Below the pieces are notes generated by a model. That model saw nothing but the letters and a program-made list of their open reading frames with translations, had not been told where the DNA came from and ran no database searches. Below, one piece after another: positions 1 to 10,938 of a stretch of 64,000 bases of DNA; positions within the stretch are counted from its first letter, which is position 1; every line of letters begins with the position of its first letter. A program made the translations under genes and the position numbers. Location of the stretch: assembly GCA_004794785.1 (NCBI GenBank), contig SJOL01009857.1, positions 620,714 through 684,713 on the forward strand, in the 5' to 3' direction. The stretch is from Opisthorchis felineus (Eukaryota; Platyhelminthes; Trematoda; Opisthorchiida; Opisthorchiidae).

Positions 1-59
1 ATATTTCGTGAACTTCTGGCCAGCTACTTCTGTTGATAACTCCTTACTGGCAGCCCCTT

Positions 60-383
60 ACCGCCAAGATTCAGTTCGAATGGCCTAGAACAGCCTTCCA
101 CGCACTCATCAGTTCTATGCCATCTATTGTATTCATAGTGGAATACCTGTGGGATCCCGGCCACCAGTCGCAGTCGTGAATCGTAGTTCCTCAGAACGTC
201 AACCTTTTCCAAATCGGCTTTGTATTCCACGTGTAGCGCATGTGGCGCATTTACCGAGTCTTTCAGAGGCGCCCAATATATATTCACATTTCTTGGCTAC
301 CTGTTTAGCTTTCCGTTGAGTTCATCTATTCTGTTTGGGCCGTCAGTCCTATAAGGCCCTAATGCATCCGTTGCACTCATTTT
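60..383 (-). pseudogene. Exon-like open frame broken by one in-frame TAG
   Basis: On the minus strand one frame is open from an acceptor-like TTTACAG (plus 384-390) down to a donor-like GGCG|GTAAGG at plus 60, except for one TAG (plus 297-299). The part before the stop starts MSATDALGPYRTDGPN. The part after it reads WAPLKDSVNAPHALHVEYK and ends CSRPFELNLGG. Both parts use a balanced residue set typical of coding sequence, with a cluster of two Cys (ECVEGC). It lies downstream of, and on the same strand as, the exon chain ending at 1169, so it could be that gene's next exon. The TAG could mean a decayed exon, a short unrecognised intron, or a chance frame. I do not recognise the family, and the acceptor upstream of 383 has only a short pyrimidine tract. 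Confidence 0.25.
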
Positions 384-907
384 CTGTAAACACACTCCCT
401 GTCTCTATTAACCAAAAAGCGCTTCTTCGATTGCACTAGTCTTTAGTATATTTCTTCCATATAGACCGTTAGTTACATCCGCAGACAGTGTCACAAATCC
501 AGATTTTAGAAGTTCTTTTTGACCCAATAATTGTGGTCGGAAGTTTTCGGTCAGAACTACCCAGTCTGTTTCTTTACAGTTCTATCACTTTTCGTTTTCT
601 CCGTACCCAAAAAAAATTAGAGACCCAGACTGGATTCCTTTCATGTCAGAGAACCGGACTTTTGTTAGGAAAAAAGATTGGCCGTTTCCAATTATTTTCT
701 GATAAGGCCAAATCTAAGTAAGAGGAAACAAAGTGGAATGAAGGAACTGCCTTTCATCATTTTTTTCCCAGCCGGATGGGTTCCACTATTATTTAACCTA
801 AATGCTGAGAAATGTTTCAGTTAACCTATACAGATAATAAGAAGGGAAAATGATTACATGATACTGCTTCCTGTTCAATGCAGTTCGGCAGCTCGTGCTT
901 TGTTTTC

Positions 908-953
908 TGGTCAAATATTGCACGACAATGTGCACGACAACGGTCAAATATTT
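908..953. repeat. Nested local direct duplication
   Basis: An 11-bp direct repeat, GGTCAAATATT, flanks a second duplication of GCACGACAA. The unit is short enough to be replication slippage. No element structure is seen around it. Confidence 0.6.
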
Positions 954-1168
954 TCTGCGGAACACTGGCTCCATTCATTGTTAAGCCTCGTTGATATACC
1001 TATGATCGAGATTCAAATCTAAAGTCAAGATGGGCGGAGTAAAATGTCGAATATATCGTCAATATCCCCACTATGTTCTTCCAGATTTTCTGTTTTTTCT
1101 CAGCTATTCAAGGCAACAAGAACTTCAAATTGTGAAAACGATGAAGAGTCTGAAATAAAAATATTCAC

Positions 1169-1227
1169 CTTAGTGCAGCAAATATCCTGGAAAGTTGGCC
1201 TAAGTCAAATCTACTTATGACTGTCAC
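1169..1227 (-). CDS. Candidate internal exon of minus-strand gene (most downstream)
   Basis: A very strong minus-strand acceptor, a run of eight T followed by CATAG, precedes an open 59-nt stretch that encodes VTVISRFDLGQLSRIFAAL and ends at a CTAAG|GTGAAT donor. It enters in phase 0, matching the phase-0 exit of the exon at 2611-2794, and leaves in phase 2. On its own a 19-codon open frame means little; the acceptor and the phase match are the evidence. Function unknown. Confidence 0.3.
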
Positions 1228-2610
1228 CTATGAAAAAAAATTTATAAGTACCAAATTCCTCTGCTGTGTTACGGCATTAGGGTCTATTAAACAATTTTAC
1301 ATAGTGCGCCTTTTTCAATGCCTGATAGGCAACCAACAAAAGGAGACGAATACTTGATTTCCAAACCGATTGTCGAGAGAACATGCCAGTGTAGTGGGGT
1401 AGGATCAAATTGTTTGTGAATCACCTGTGTGACGTGGCCGTTTTCTCTGGCGTTTTTACTTTTGTCATCTTTATAGTAATATCACCATACTATTCTTCAC
1501 TGTGTCGGCAAACCTTGCGGGAAACGATTACAAGTTTCAGTGTGTTTTTGTTAGAGGACCTGTTGTAGCAAACAGATTGAAGTTGGGCGGGAACAGAAGA
1601 ATGAAGTGGTAACTTTTACAACCTACTGATATGCAGTGAATTTCACTCTTATGTATTAACTACCCACCTGCCTTCAGTATCAGATAAGGGCAGATCATCA
1701 GTGGGCACCGAACGTAAAAGGGCGATAAAATGAGTACAGTTGTGTTTCACGTCACTAAAACACTAAGTGATGTAGACAACTGGCTAGCATGTCAGTTGTC
1801 GGTAACTTCAAATCAGCGACTCCATTTCCCCACTAAAATGTGAAAGTTTCTCGGAGAAATCCTTCCGTCTATGTGACAAGCACTGTTCGATAATGTGAAC
1901 ATTTCACTTCCCTCTTGTACCCAGAGTTCATTTGAAAAGGTACTTGCTCAGTTCGTTCATTTCAGCTGGACGTCTCTTAAGCCTGTGTTCTGTGTAAATT
2001 TTGGAATTTCTGGACGAATTGCATGCACACCATTGTATGGAGTTTTATCACATCTCCCTCAATAGTTGTGGGCCTTTCGATTGATCGCCAAGCAATGTTT
2101 CCTCGTTAATCGACTTGGAGGTAAAACTAAGTTAGGTTTCATAGTATAGGTAGTTGCAACAGTATGATCACGTTAGGTGCACAGCGCAGCACATGCGAGT
2201 GTCATACAGATGAACCAAACCATTTCACAGTCTGTTGCACGAGAATGAACATTGGACAGAATAAGATTCTAGCATTTTTTGTAGCTGTCGGTACCAACAT
2301 CCCCTATTTTGGAAAAATTGATCTTTTTATGAGCTTAGCGCATATTTGCCGAATGCAATGCGTGGATTATAGGAACAATTGCAATAGAGTAGAGGTGTGA
2401 GTACCCAATGTTACTGGATCGCACGGCTGTTGCATAGCATTCTTCGGCAGCTGTGACAGTGACAAAAAACTCTGCGTCTTTGAGTGACTGTTGCGTAGAT
2501 GAACAAGCTGTTTCCTTCCCGGTTCCCTCTCCAACAATTGAAAACTTCAAACTTCTGCGCAATCGGAGCGCGCAAAAACTGACTCCGAAGCAAAATTTAT
2601 GGTTGCTTAC

Positions 2611-2794
2611 CAGCTTATCTGTGTGGTTTATCGTACCGTGATTTATCCCGGAAGTCCCAGGTTTGAATAATCCCATCTTTGGTACAATCGGATGGCGAGA
2701 GATAAGTACATTAATTTCCATGATTAAACTGAGTTTGTCTTTAATTCTGTCACTTCCAATAGGAATAAATTCGCCTGTACGTTGCTGGTCAATG
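2611..2794 (-). CDS. Candidate internal exon of minus-strand gene
   Basis: This lies in the longest open frame of the window, which continues to plus 2335. The exon probably starts after CTAAACAG (plus 2795-2802) and ends at a good AGCTG|GTAAGC donor. It encodes 61 codons, including RTGEFIPIGSDRIKDKL and NVLISRHPIVPKMGLFK. It enters in phase 2 and leaves in phase 0, joining the 3188-3270 exon upstream and the 1169-1227 exon downstream. An alternative is a first exon starting at ATG 2814 (ACAATGG context). No domain is recognised. Confidence 0.35.
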
Positions 2795-3187
2795 CTGTTT
2801 AGTGTATAAGCCATTGTTCCCGAGTTTATCCATGTATACCTATTCCTGATGAACCGACATTCGTAACGTCAAGATTTCATTATCTCAAAAAAACGAGTCC
2901 AGCAGTCACCAGGTCAATGACACAAAACTTATTCTGATAGAAACTGAAACGAAATCTTTGAAATTTGATGTCTTATGTTCCCTCATAAAAAAAGGCCTCT
3001 TTAACGAAAAGAGACTTGTCCAAGTGATGAAAATATGACCATTTTCTGAACTCTTGCGTGGAGCAAATTTTTGATCACAATATGGTAGAGTTACTAGAGA
3101 AACAAACGTCAGAAGGGAAATGCCCACGTCGGTGATGCGAATATGTCAGTTAACGGTTGGGCAAACAGTTGACAGGGTGAACACTAC

Positions 3188-3270
3188 CGATGAAGAGGTT
3201 CTGCTTGACAGAATTTGATTAGGTTGGCCGGTAATTCGGAAACATTTGTCAAAAAATGTAACTCTTTCAA
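3188..3270 (-). CDS. Candidate internal exon of minus-strand gene
   Basis: A minus-strand acceptor (TGACTGTATTCGCAG) is followed by 83 open nt encoding LKELHFLTNVSELPANLIKF and then CQAEPLH, up to a CATCG|GTAGTG donor. It enters in phase 0 and leaves in phase 2, in agreement with the exons on both sides. The leucine-rich helical look is compatible with an armadillo- or HEAT-like repeat protein, but I do not recognise a family. A second frame is also open here from a CTCCAG acceptor, so the frame choice rests on the phase match. Confidence 0.3.
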
Positions 3271-3536
3271 CTGCGAATACAGTCAGTGGCTCTGGAGCAG
3301 TGGACGCAGCAATGAAAATCAAGTGTTTGTAGACTCTATAATAGGATACCAGCATTTTGCGACTTTTTTATTTGGCTTAGCTAGATAAAACAAAATAATT
3401 GTTTTCGTAAAGACGTAGACGATCAAGGTTGACAACTATAATAATGGTCTACCAGGTCGTCTTGTTGTCACAGCAGCAGAAATAGACAAGCCTCAAATAT
3501 CTAGTACAAAAAACTGGACAATTCACTGGCTCATAC

Positions 3537-3752
3537 CTCAGGATTCCTCAGAATATATTGAAAAGCTGTACATAGTAAAAGAAGGTTATGATAAAATTCA
3601 TTGCGCCACTTCCTCATTAGCGTAAGATTGCCTTCAAAAATGTTCGCTATGTCCATGAGGGTGCTTCCTGCAATCGTATCTGCATCCGCTTCGCAATCAT
3701 TTTTTCCGAGTTCCATACCCACGGGTTCAATGCTTAGCCGTTTGGAAGAATA
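3537..3752 (-). CDS. Candidate 72-codon exon of minus-strand gene
   Basis: This is the longest and most protein-like exon of the minus-strand set: 72 codons without a stop, between an AATCTGCCAG acceptor and a CTGAG|GTATGA donor, phase 0 at both ends. It encodes an acidic stretch, MELGKNDCEADADTIAG, then what looks like two amphipathic helices (LTLMRKWRNEFYHNLLLLC). A 72-codon open frame in a preselected position is expected in only a few per cent of random cases. The next exon (3188-3270) also enters in phase 0. Function unknown. Confidence 0.38.
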
Positions 3753-4285
3753 CTGGCAGATTGTGTATATCAATTAGTTGGCCCGTTCTCAGAGCCTGGC
3801 TTTTGGTTTGCAAACGCTTCATCAACATTCGACTAGGCATTATCATGGCCCTCTTGGACTGTAGGTGACAAAACGTTTGACCAGCTCGAGAAAAATTCTA
3901 ATCCTTCAATAGTTATCTAATAAGTAGACTGACTTTGGACGGAATGAAAGTACGCTCAACCATTTCCCTGTCAAATGTCTGAAGGCTGATCATCAGGCTT
4001 AATAAAACATTCCACAAAATGCAATCACTCCCACATCAAACGTCGTTCCGTGGCACTTGCACAGGTTGCACTCCTGATCCGCCACCCTTAAATTGGCATA
4101 CATTAACAACAACAGTCGATGAGAGTTGAATCCTTATAAGTGAATGATGCAGCAATTCGTGCTGGCCGTTATACAGTAAAGTTGTAATTCCCGAACATAC
4201 GTTCTTCACTCATACGGGTCACATGAAAGGAATAATGGTTCAGATTCTGCACCAGAAACTGTTGAACTCATTACATCAATCTTAC

Positions 4286-4365
4286 ATACGGCTTTGACGG
4301 TCAGGCTTTTAGCTACGTTGGCATCAATGTCACAAACGTATTCCGTCGAATTCGCAAAACAATTC
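4286..4365 (-). CDS. Candidate internal exon of minus-strand gene
   Basis: The acceptor ACTTGTCATCTTTTTAAG and the donor CCGTAT|GTAAGA bracket 80 nt that encode NCFANSTEYVCDIDANVAKS followed by LTVKAV. It enters in phase 2 and leaves in phase 1. The exon before it (4755-4802) leaves in phase 2, as required. The exon at 3537-3752 enters in phase 0, so at least one exon between them must be missing from this model. The N-S-T and the Tyr-Val-Cys strand pattern would suit an extracellular beta-sandwich, but that is a guess. Confidence 0.3.
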
Positions 4366-4479
4366 CTTAAAAAGATGACAAGTAGTTCCCATGGTTTCCA
4401 TGTTGTATAAGTTTATATGAGCCCGCTAATTGTATGGTGGAGTAAGATCCTAACCCCAGAAGTGATAGCACGTTATGGT

Positions 4480-4660
4480 GTAGTCTGGGTAGTCTGGGTA
4501 TTCGCAATGGGTCGACTTGTACCTAATCTTCACGCAGAAGTCTTATTCACTTCCCTAGAGGGGAGTTGCCACAGAGGTGGGAAGAACGAATCTGGTGTCA
4601 GGCTCCATAGCCTGGTTTACAGTCAATCGGCCGTCATACCATGGTAACTGGCTAAGCTGA
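4480..4660. repeat. Dispersed repeat E, copy 1
   Basis: Shares with 10350-10495 the segment GGTGGGAAGAAYGRATCTGG, a flanking CTCTGGGT / GTCTGGGT, and a downstream CATRCCATGGTMAC-like block, with similar spacing. It also holds a tandem TAGTCTGGG at 4480-4500. The 76-codon open frame over this copy is not called as a gene. Confidence 0.4.
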
Positions 4661-4754
4661 TTCGAATCAAAAAACGGCCAAATCTTATGTCAGTCTCGAT
4701 GGATTGAACAGATGACAATAACTACGGAATCTAAAGGCTACGAGGCAGTTTCAC

Positions 4755-4802
4755 TCAAATTTTCTCTGCTTCCATGCAGATGCAGAACCTAGTGGTACAT
4801 CC
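4755..4802 (-). CDS. Short candidate exon of minus-strand gene
   Basis: A pyrimidine-rich acceptor ending GCTTATGTTTAG precedes 48 nt encoding DVPLGSASAWKQRKF, up to a TTTGA|GTGAAA donor. It is phase 2 at both ends and joins in frame to the exons at 4875-4903 and 4286-4365. Short exons pass phase tests easily by chance. Confidence 0.2.
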   Translation of the reverse strand, partial: GCTTRFCICMEAEKI

Positions 4803-4874
4803 CTAAACATAAGCTCAGTGGAGACGCACTCCATACGCATTCGTCGGAAACTTCAATGAAAATGTCGTCCTTAC

Positions 4875-4903
4875 CAGTGTCTCTCAGCGGGTTTCGTTGT
4901 TAC
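4875..4903 (-). CDS. Very short (29-nt) candidate exon of minus-strand gene
   Basis: A GCGGTAG acceptor and a CACTG|GTAAGG donor frame 29 nt encoding VTTKPAERH plus two bases. Entry phase 0 fits the exon at 5692-5746 and exit phase 2 fits 4755-4802. It is included only because it closes the phase chain, and could easily be spurious. Confidence 0.15.
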
Positions 4904-5691
4904 CTACCGCATAATTATACCAGTGGTAATTGAAACCAGACCAGGTTTTTCCGTTCGCTTGAAAACCAGCACGCATATTCACTCAACCCACAAAAATGCA
5001 GTTTACTACGAAAAATAATCATTTTTCTGGATTTTCTGCGTCTCACCACTAATAGACATGTTTAGGGATTTAAGAAAGTGAGTTGCTATACGTTAGAGCG
5101 TTGAACAGGTTTTGGAATGCTGATCTGAATAGTTTATCGGCAAATAAGATAATTAAGTCAACAGCGAACTCGATTTTTAATGACACGATTTCATGTAATT
5201 CCTGTAACTCATCGGAAAAAAATCTTTTAAGTATTAGCTGTGAGATCACCGTTGGCTAGTCGTGACCAGGTGCAATGTTTTGCAAGACATCTGCGCATGC
5301 TAGTCAACAGTCGACGTGTATTTTCCCAAAACACATAAGCATCAATTTCAGTATGTTGGTAAGTTTCTCCGGGTGCACAACTTTCTTTTTGACGTGACTA
5401 GACTACAGTAGTGAGGCCTTCTATTCCAGACGGATTCGTAATGATTCTAAATAATCTTACGTTCTGATTTCATCCGGTTGAAGACCCAAGCAATTTGTCT
5501 GTGGTATTTGGCCAGCAAGCGTATCATTGGCCTTCACTGGTACCAGTGAATAAAATACTTCGGATAAATTTTCATAATATTCTTTTCAGACTTCTAATGA
5601 AACATATAACCGAAGGCGTTCCGCATATTTCGATTCGATTTGTTAAATTATACAACTTGTTGGAATCAGAATGAAGTTTCATTGACTTCAC

Positions 5692-5746
5692 CTTCCAAAC
5701 ATCACTTTCGAGAGATTGGTAAACATGCCTTATCAAGTAAAACTTC
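5692..5746 (-). CDS. Candidate internal exon of minus-strand gene
   Basis: The minus-strand acceptor TTTTCAACCATGAG and the donor TGGAAG|GTGAAG enclose 55 nt encoding KFYLIRHVYQSLESDVWK. It enters in phase 2, matching the exit of the exon at 7438-7584, and leaves in phase 0. The peptide looks like an amphipathic helix. Function unknown. Confidence 0.3.
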
Positions 5747-7437
5747 CTCATGGTTGAAAACAGGGACAACTCTGTTCGCCAAATTAAACCATGGGTAGAG
5801 TGATCTTGCCGGCCAAACCACCCGGGTAGTTTCTGAAAGAGTTACTCGTTTCTGGACGGTCGATAAGCCGGAATGATTGAATGTATGAGAAGGAGTGTTT
5901 ATTACTTCGGGGAGATCGGTAGTTCAATTTTTTGCTAAACTGACACTCGTTGATTGATTGTTGATGAAACGCGTCCCCGGACTGGATAGAAATTAGGCCG
6001 GAAGACTAACAAATGTTCGAATTGAATCTAAGCTCTAACCCAAGCATGTCATTACGGTACTGGGCGAGATGTTTGAGTTGTTACCAATTAAATTGCAACA
6101 AGTATTTTATAAATATATACATCGTTCGTTAGTACCTATGTATTTTTACCATTACTGTTTGGTTGTCATAGCCAGCACGCAGTCAAGTAGATCACTCTGA
6201 GCAAACATTTGATAATAAAGATCGATATTTCAACCAGGCGCTATTCGTTGGCTTATCGATTCGAAAATATTGGGCTTTGGATTTAACAATCGACAAAATA
6301 CAGTTTGGTCAAATAAAAAGACGAGAGTAAAGTCACATCTGCTGTTGTTGTGCCATTTTCGATTTTTTGTTGGCGTCGAACGCTAGTGATTCCATTTCAG
6401 ATTTTTCATAAGTCTGCTCAATTTTTAGGAAAACGCATTGTAGTTTACACCATTCTAATGTCCAGAAATGGCTCCAGGACCAAATGCTTAGGGGAAGACA
6501 GCGCAGTTCGCCTGTCTAAGTGAGAAAAACAAGTTAGGTGGACATGGACTCTATACTCTCGTCAGCACTGTGTAAATAACTTACACAGAGACAACTGGGC
6601 CTGCATTTTAGTTAATATCCATGCTCATTAAAGGTACGTTCCCTACAAATCTGTAAGAGTGCTCTCAATTCTGCGCATAAACACGTACGATGATACGGAA
6701 AGCAGGAAAATCAATAACCTTTGACCTTTTCTATGTATTTCTTCCTGTGGAGGGGGAGGCAGCCATGATACGTCTCTTTCCTACGATATGCAATAATGGA
6801 GACAAGACACGTTGATTCATTCGGGAAGTGTAGACACCACGAGGGTAGAAACGGAACCTTGGGTGCTGTGTGTAACTTGTAACAGAATAACCCCAATTCC
6901 TGAGTTAAAACCATTTAGAGAGGCATTCCCGGTTGACACGTTAATAGCCTCTTGGGTTCCATTTTGGAGTAGGATTCGAGGATGATTCTATGATTACCAG
7001 TATGCTTAGTTTTTGAAACATTCTTAACACACACACCGTCACAGGTAGTGCGAAACGCCTTTGGATGAGAGTTGTTTGTTTTCAGGAACACAGAAAACAT
7101 ACTTGAGTCTTAATTCCGACTTAATACTAGCAGCATAGTGACCGCCCCAAAAATGAAAACAAGAGAATTCCTTTATTTTCGATTGTCGTTTGTTTGGCTT
7201 ATCTTGATAGCTTCAAATTCTTGGTCGTTCGGTTGATTCAGTCGAATTCCATACGTACTATGCCATGAAGATCCGCATTCTCTCCGCGAAGAACATTCCA
7301 AGCAACACGACATAGAAGTGGATTAGTGCCCGCAGGTGAACAATTCCAATTGTTGGTGCCAGTGCAAAGGTTCTGCGCACCGCCAATGCAATTTACAGCC
7401 CCAATGAGCATCAAAGCACCGGGATAAATTTGCACAC

Positions 7438-7584
7438 CTGCTCATTCGTGAATAAAATCGCTCTTGTGTTTTGAGGTGTTCTGTAGCCATTGAGTTGTAC
7501 CAAAAGAGGAGAAAATCAAACTCAGTGGCACCTAAATCCAGTAGTAGAGAGTCGAAGCGCAAAATGATTGGTGTACTTATACAG
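7438..7584 (-). CDS. Candidate 48-codon exon of minus-strand gene
   Basis: The acceptor GATATACTTGTTCAG and the donor ATGAGCAG|GTGTGC frame 147 nt, phase 2 at both ends. It encodes IILRFDSLLLDLGATEFDFL followed by LFWYNSMATEHLKTQERFY, an alternation of hydrophobic and polar residues typical of folded protein. It joins in phase to 5692-5746. Upstream, the exon at 8760-8801 leaves in phase 0, so an exon between 7584 and 8760 is still missing. No family recognised. Confidence 0.33.
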
Positions 7585-7789
7585 CTGAACAAGTATATCG
7601 ACAGTATATTAACCAAAATCTTGAAACACGTCTGGTGAGTCCGAAAAACATGTTAGCTTTATATGTCAAAGCATCAACAAACTTTCTTACTTATAGTAGC
7701 CGAAGGTATAAAAACTTCTTCGCGTTTTTGTAGGGGACTTGGTCAGGACAAGATCCCAAAAGTAGGTTCTAGGGGATGGCTAGTAACTT

Positions 7790-8022
7790 ACTTACTTACT
7801 TAAGGTTTAGTATGGGCTGTGGTCTGTGTTTTCTTTTGTGGGGTGCAGGTACAGTGCGTACCTGAGACACGACCGTGCCCTAGAACCGAATTTATGTAGT
7901 GTTTTATATCATTGGCTGCATATTCAGCCTTCTGCCATAGAGACATTGATGGAAGACGTTTCCAAGAACTTCTCTCCCCTAAGTTGAGTAGTTTTGAACC
8001 CCGGTTACATAATGTGACCACG
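7790..8022 (-). repeat. Interspersed repeat fragment with CTTA tandem end
   Basis: The stretch begins with CTTACTTACTTACTTA and continues into a segment with a tRNA B-box-like TTTTGAACCCCGG (about 7990-8002). The part TTTGTGGGGTGCAGGTAC (about 7836-7853) resembles the segment at about 9835-9880 (TTGTGGAGTGCAGCTAC). I read both as degraded copies of one dispersed element. The 73-codon open frame on the minus strand is therefore not called as a gene. Confidence 0.35.
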
Positions 8023-8759
8023 AAGTCATTACTCTCTTGTTGTTTTGTTATCAGCAGGCAAATGTGAAACCACTATTGACAAGATAGTTGGTATGGCAGT
8101 TAGGTGACGACTATTGATTGACCAAGACCACCTGGATTATTGATCGAATCATTAGCCAGTGAGCGCAAACAATATTTCGTGTATGGGATTAGAACACAGT
8201 CACTTGGTCTGTATACCACATGCTATCGTTATTTATCAGCCGACGGAAATCGTTACTGAGTTTTATATTGTTGAAACCAGGAATTTATATCAAATGCTTC
8301 CGAGGATTCTCGTGGCAACTGCCGTTCAACACTTCTGACGGGCCATGTCATAGAACCAAGAAGGTCGGAAAAGCTCCGACTGCAAGACTCAAAAGAAATT
8401 ATGGATGGTTCTGAGTAAAGCCAGATCTTTGCTTCCGGAAGATCGTATTTTTTGATTTACTGAAATAGCAACGCAACTATTCAGTATTACAAACCTACAA
8501 GCACAAACGGCAGCTCTTCTGATTGATGTGTATTGACTGTTCGCGGTATTCTGTTCACGGAACTGTGTTCGGTCCGTATGAATGATTGATTGGCCTTTAC
8601 TTTCTGTAGCCTTTCATCTAGACAACTGACTAACCAAAAGCAGTCACGTGATAATCTTGTTGGTGCAATCTTATCTACTGGGTCTTAATCTAACAGTTAA
8701 GTCAAATCTTTTATCGAATTGATGGGCTTCGTATTTTTGTGAGTTCCAAAGAGATTTAC

Positions 8760-8801
8760 CTTCATGGCAAAAGTGTGTATACCCTCTGTCTGTTCCATGG
8801 A
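8760..8801 (-). CDS. Short candidate exon of minus-strand gene
   Basis: An excellent minus-strand acceptor (GGCTGTTTTCACAG) precedes SMEQTEGIHTFAMK and a CATGAAG|GTAAAT donor. It is 42 nt, phase 0 at both ends, and the exon at 8971-9071 leaves in phase 0. It contains an ATG in good context, so a first exon is an alternative reading. Confidence 0.3.
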
Positions 8802-8970
8802 CTGTGAAAACAGCCTAGCTTAGCTCAGCCTAGTTTTTTTGACTAGATAGATGTTGGCAGGGTCTTCTTTAAAATCCTTTACTCCCCTGACAGTGGGGAG
8901 GCAGACAGTATCCTTCTAACTTTGTGGGGTAAGGTCCAGGCCCTACTTGAAAAGTGCAAGTAACGATCAC

Positions 8971-9071
8971 CTCATTTAGATGTTGGGGTCTCGAGTAGCA
9001 ATACACTCTTGAATCAGAAGAACTGAGATTACGGAAAAGAGGTTTTTGAAAAATTTTCTTAGTAAGTGGTA
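8971..9071 (-). CDS. Candidate internal exon of minus-strand gene
   Basis: The acceptor GGACAGTATTTTCAG and the donor AATGAG|GTGATC frame 101 nt encoding PLTKKIFQKPLFRNLSSSDS and then RVYCYSRPQHLNE. It enters in phase 1 and leaves in phase 0. The nearest strong upstream candidate (10871-10938) leaves in phase 1. A second frame is also open over most of the exon, so the frame choice depends on the phase chain. Confidence 0.33.
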
Positions 9072-10349
9072 CTGAAAATACTGTCCAAGAAGTGGTTATG
9101 AAACAGCGCATACGATAGTTGTTCAACCTTACTAAATATTTCATTTTAAAGCTGCAAGTGTATGACCCAATGGATTACGTGTAGCAGCACCAACCATGTC
9201 TATTAACTTGTCCAGTTCGGACTCACTTCGTATATTTTCTGTACACTGTAGAATAAGTTATCCTTGGTAGTTAGCAAGGTGTCCAGAGTAGGCTTTGTTA
9301 TCTTAAAGAAAACCAACTGAATTTGTCACTCGTGAGAACTTCAAATTGACAGTTGCAGGGTAAATGTTTAGGCTCTGGTTGGAAGTTTTCAAATTTGTCT
9401 TATAACTCAAATGTTTCTTCTAGAAGGGACGGAATTCCCTCTGCAGCTCCAGAGGGAAACTTCTTGGAAACAAATTTAAGATGGGTTTCAGGGCAAAAAC
9501 ATTGAATTGGTAACTTTTGACCCGACAGGCCTGATTAGTAAAACACCTAGCGCTTTTCTGTACTATTTATCTAGTTTTTCTGGATGTGGAACAGATGTGA
9601 CGCCAGGACTTATGAGTGTTGGTGCTTGCTAGGAAAATCCCACAGCAAGCCGATGGTATATCCGGAAGAAATCTGTGATCTTTTGGACGGTGACATTTTT
9701 GTTTAATACACTAACATCTAGCTCCTAGGCCAACCTGTTCAGCTTGTACACGCTCATAAGCAAGCTCTAAAAACCCACGGGTGAAAGATAAAAGTCTTAG
9801 TGATCTCCTGGACTTCACAAAAGGATCTCGTATGCCTTTCTTGTGGAGTGCAGCTACGGTGAGACTACCTCAGCAAATTTTCTTCACATCAAATATCATG
9901 GATCACTTAAGTAAGGCATCTCATAATTATTATTTTATTCTATACGAATAGAGTTTATTTCAGTTACGAGCCCATGTTGATGGGTATTTGGGGACTACGT
10001 CTACCAGATGAACCCTAAGAACAGCAAAACCGATAGTTTTCATCGACCATATAAGTAGTATTAGAGTCTAGTTGTCTAGTCTCAGCATATATTTTGAGTT
10101 GGTGATAAAGCGAATTGACTCCATAAATTTACAATTTGTAAGCCAGCTTCCGTTTCAAAAACACGCTTGCAAACATCAGATCTATGTTGGGATCACAGCT
10201 GACGAATCGTGAATAAGCTGTTGGCTAGACGTTTTTAAAATGTTTCGAAAAAATGGAGGGAGTGGACAGAAACCCAGCCGAAGAAGATGATTGTTTACCC
10301 AACGAATTAAAGTAAGGTTTGTGTAAACCGCGAATACCGGTAACTCTGG

Positions 10350-10495
10350 GTGAGGTTCAAGTGCTCCTTAGATAGTGGGATACTATTGCAAACCACATCT
10401 ATCGGTGGGAAGAATGGATCTGGTAGGGTATTTTTTGTTTGCTACTACTTAGCCAGTGACATCCTGGCGTGACCCATGGTCACGGGAAAAATGGT
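10350..10495. repeat. Dispersed repeat E, copy 2
   Basis: Same orientation as copy 1 at 4480-4660. The best-conserved block is GGTGGGAAGAATGGATCTGG at about 10406, followed by a diverged segment ending CCCATGGTCACG. Confidence 0.4.
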
Positions 10496-10870
10496 TAGTT
10501 TCACGTAGGAACATTTCGACGAGTGCTGCCATTGGACTGGGGTTGCTGACAATTTGCTGACAAACAGACCCACCTTGACCAAACGCAGCTACTGCGTATC
10601 GACTGTATTTTGTAGGATGTATGCTGATTAATCAAGACCAACTCATTCGAAGATTATCTGACCCTAACTTTCAATGTTTTCTTCAATTCACTGAGCCTCC
10701 TATTCATTGAGATTTATATCACACTGCCCTTAGTATTTTGACCATTCGTGGGAACGTTGGTGACTTTCAATTTAGGTAAACTCGGTTTAATCCGCTATCA
10801 CTTTAATGAAATAAAGTAATATTTTCGAAAGCTGCCGTGTTGCTTTCAAACGCTAATTGTCCAAACTCAC

Positions 10871-10938
10871 CAACATACTGGCATAGGGATTTCTGGATTC
10901 GCAGAGGAATTTGACTGGTACCATCGATCACATTTCCA
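10871..10938 (-). CDS. Candidate internal exon of minus-strand gene (most upstream found)
   Basis: Both splice sites are strong: the acceptor follows CACTTTTCTGACTACTGGCTAG and the donor is GTTG|GTGAGT. The 68 nt encode GNVIDGTSQIPLRIQKSLCQ followed by YV. Entry is phase 2 and exit phase 1, in register with 8971-9071. All three frames are open over part of the exon, which limits its weight. The 5' end of the gene was not found and may lie beyond 11 kb. Confidence 0.3.

Noticed and set aside
2335..2814. Longest single open frame in the window (159 codons, minus strand) as one gene
   Set aside because: About one frame of this length is expected by chance in 64 kb. A good internal donor at 2610 suggests that only the first part is an exon.
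5340..5365. Seven-base exon between TCAATTTCAG and GTAAGT
   Set aside because: Good sites on both sides, but too short to be credible without transcript data.
9781..9890. Exon ending at GCTACG|GTGAGA
   Set aside because: The segment resembles the repeat at about 7836, so it is more likely repeat sequence than an exon.
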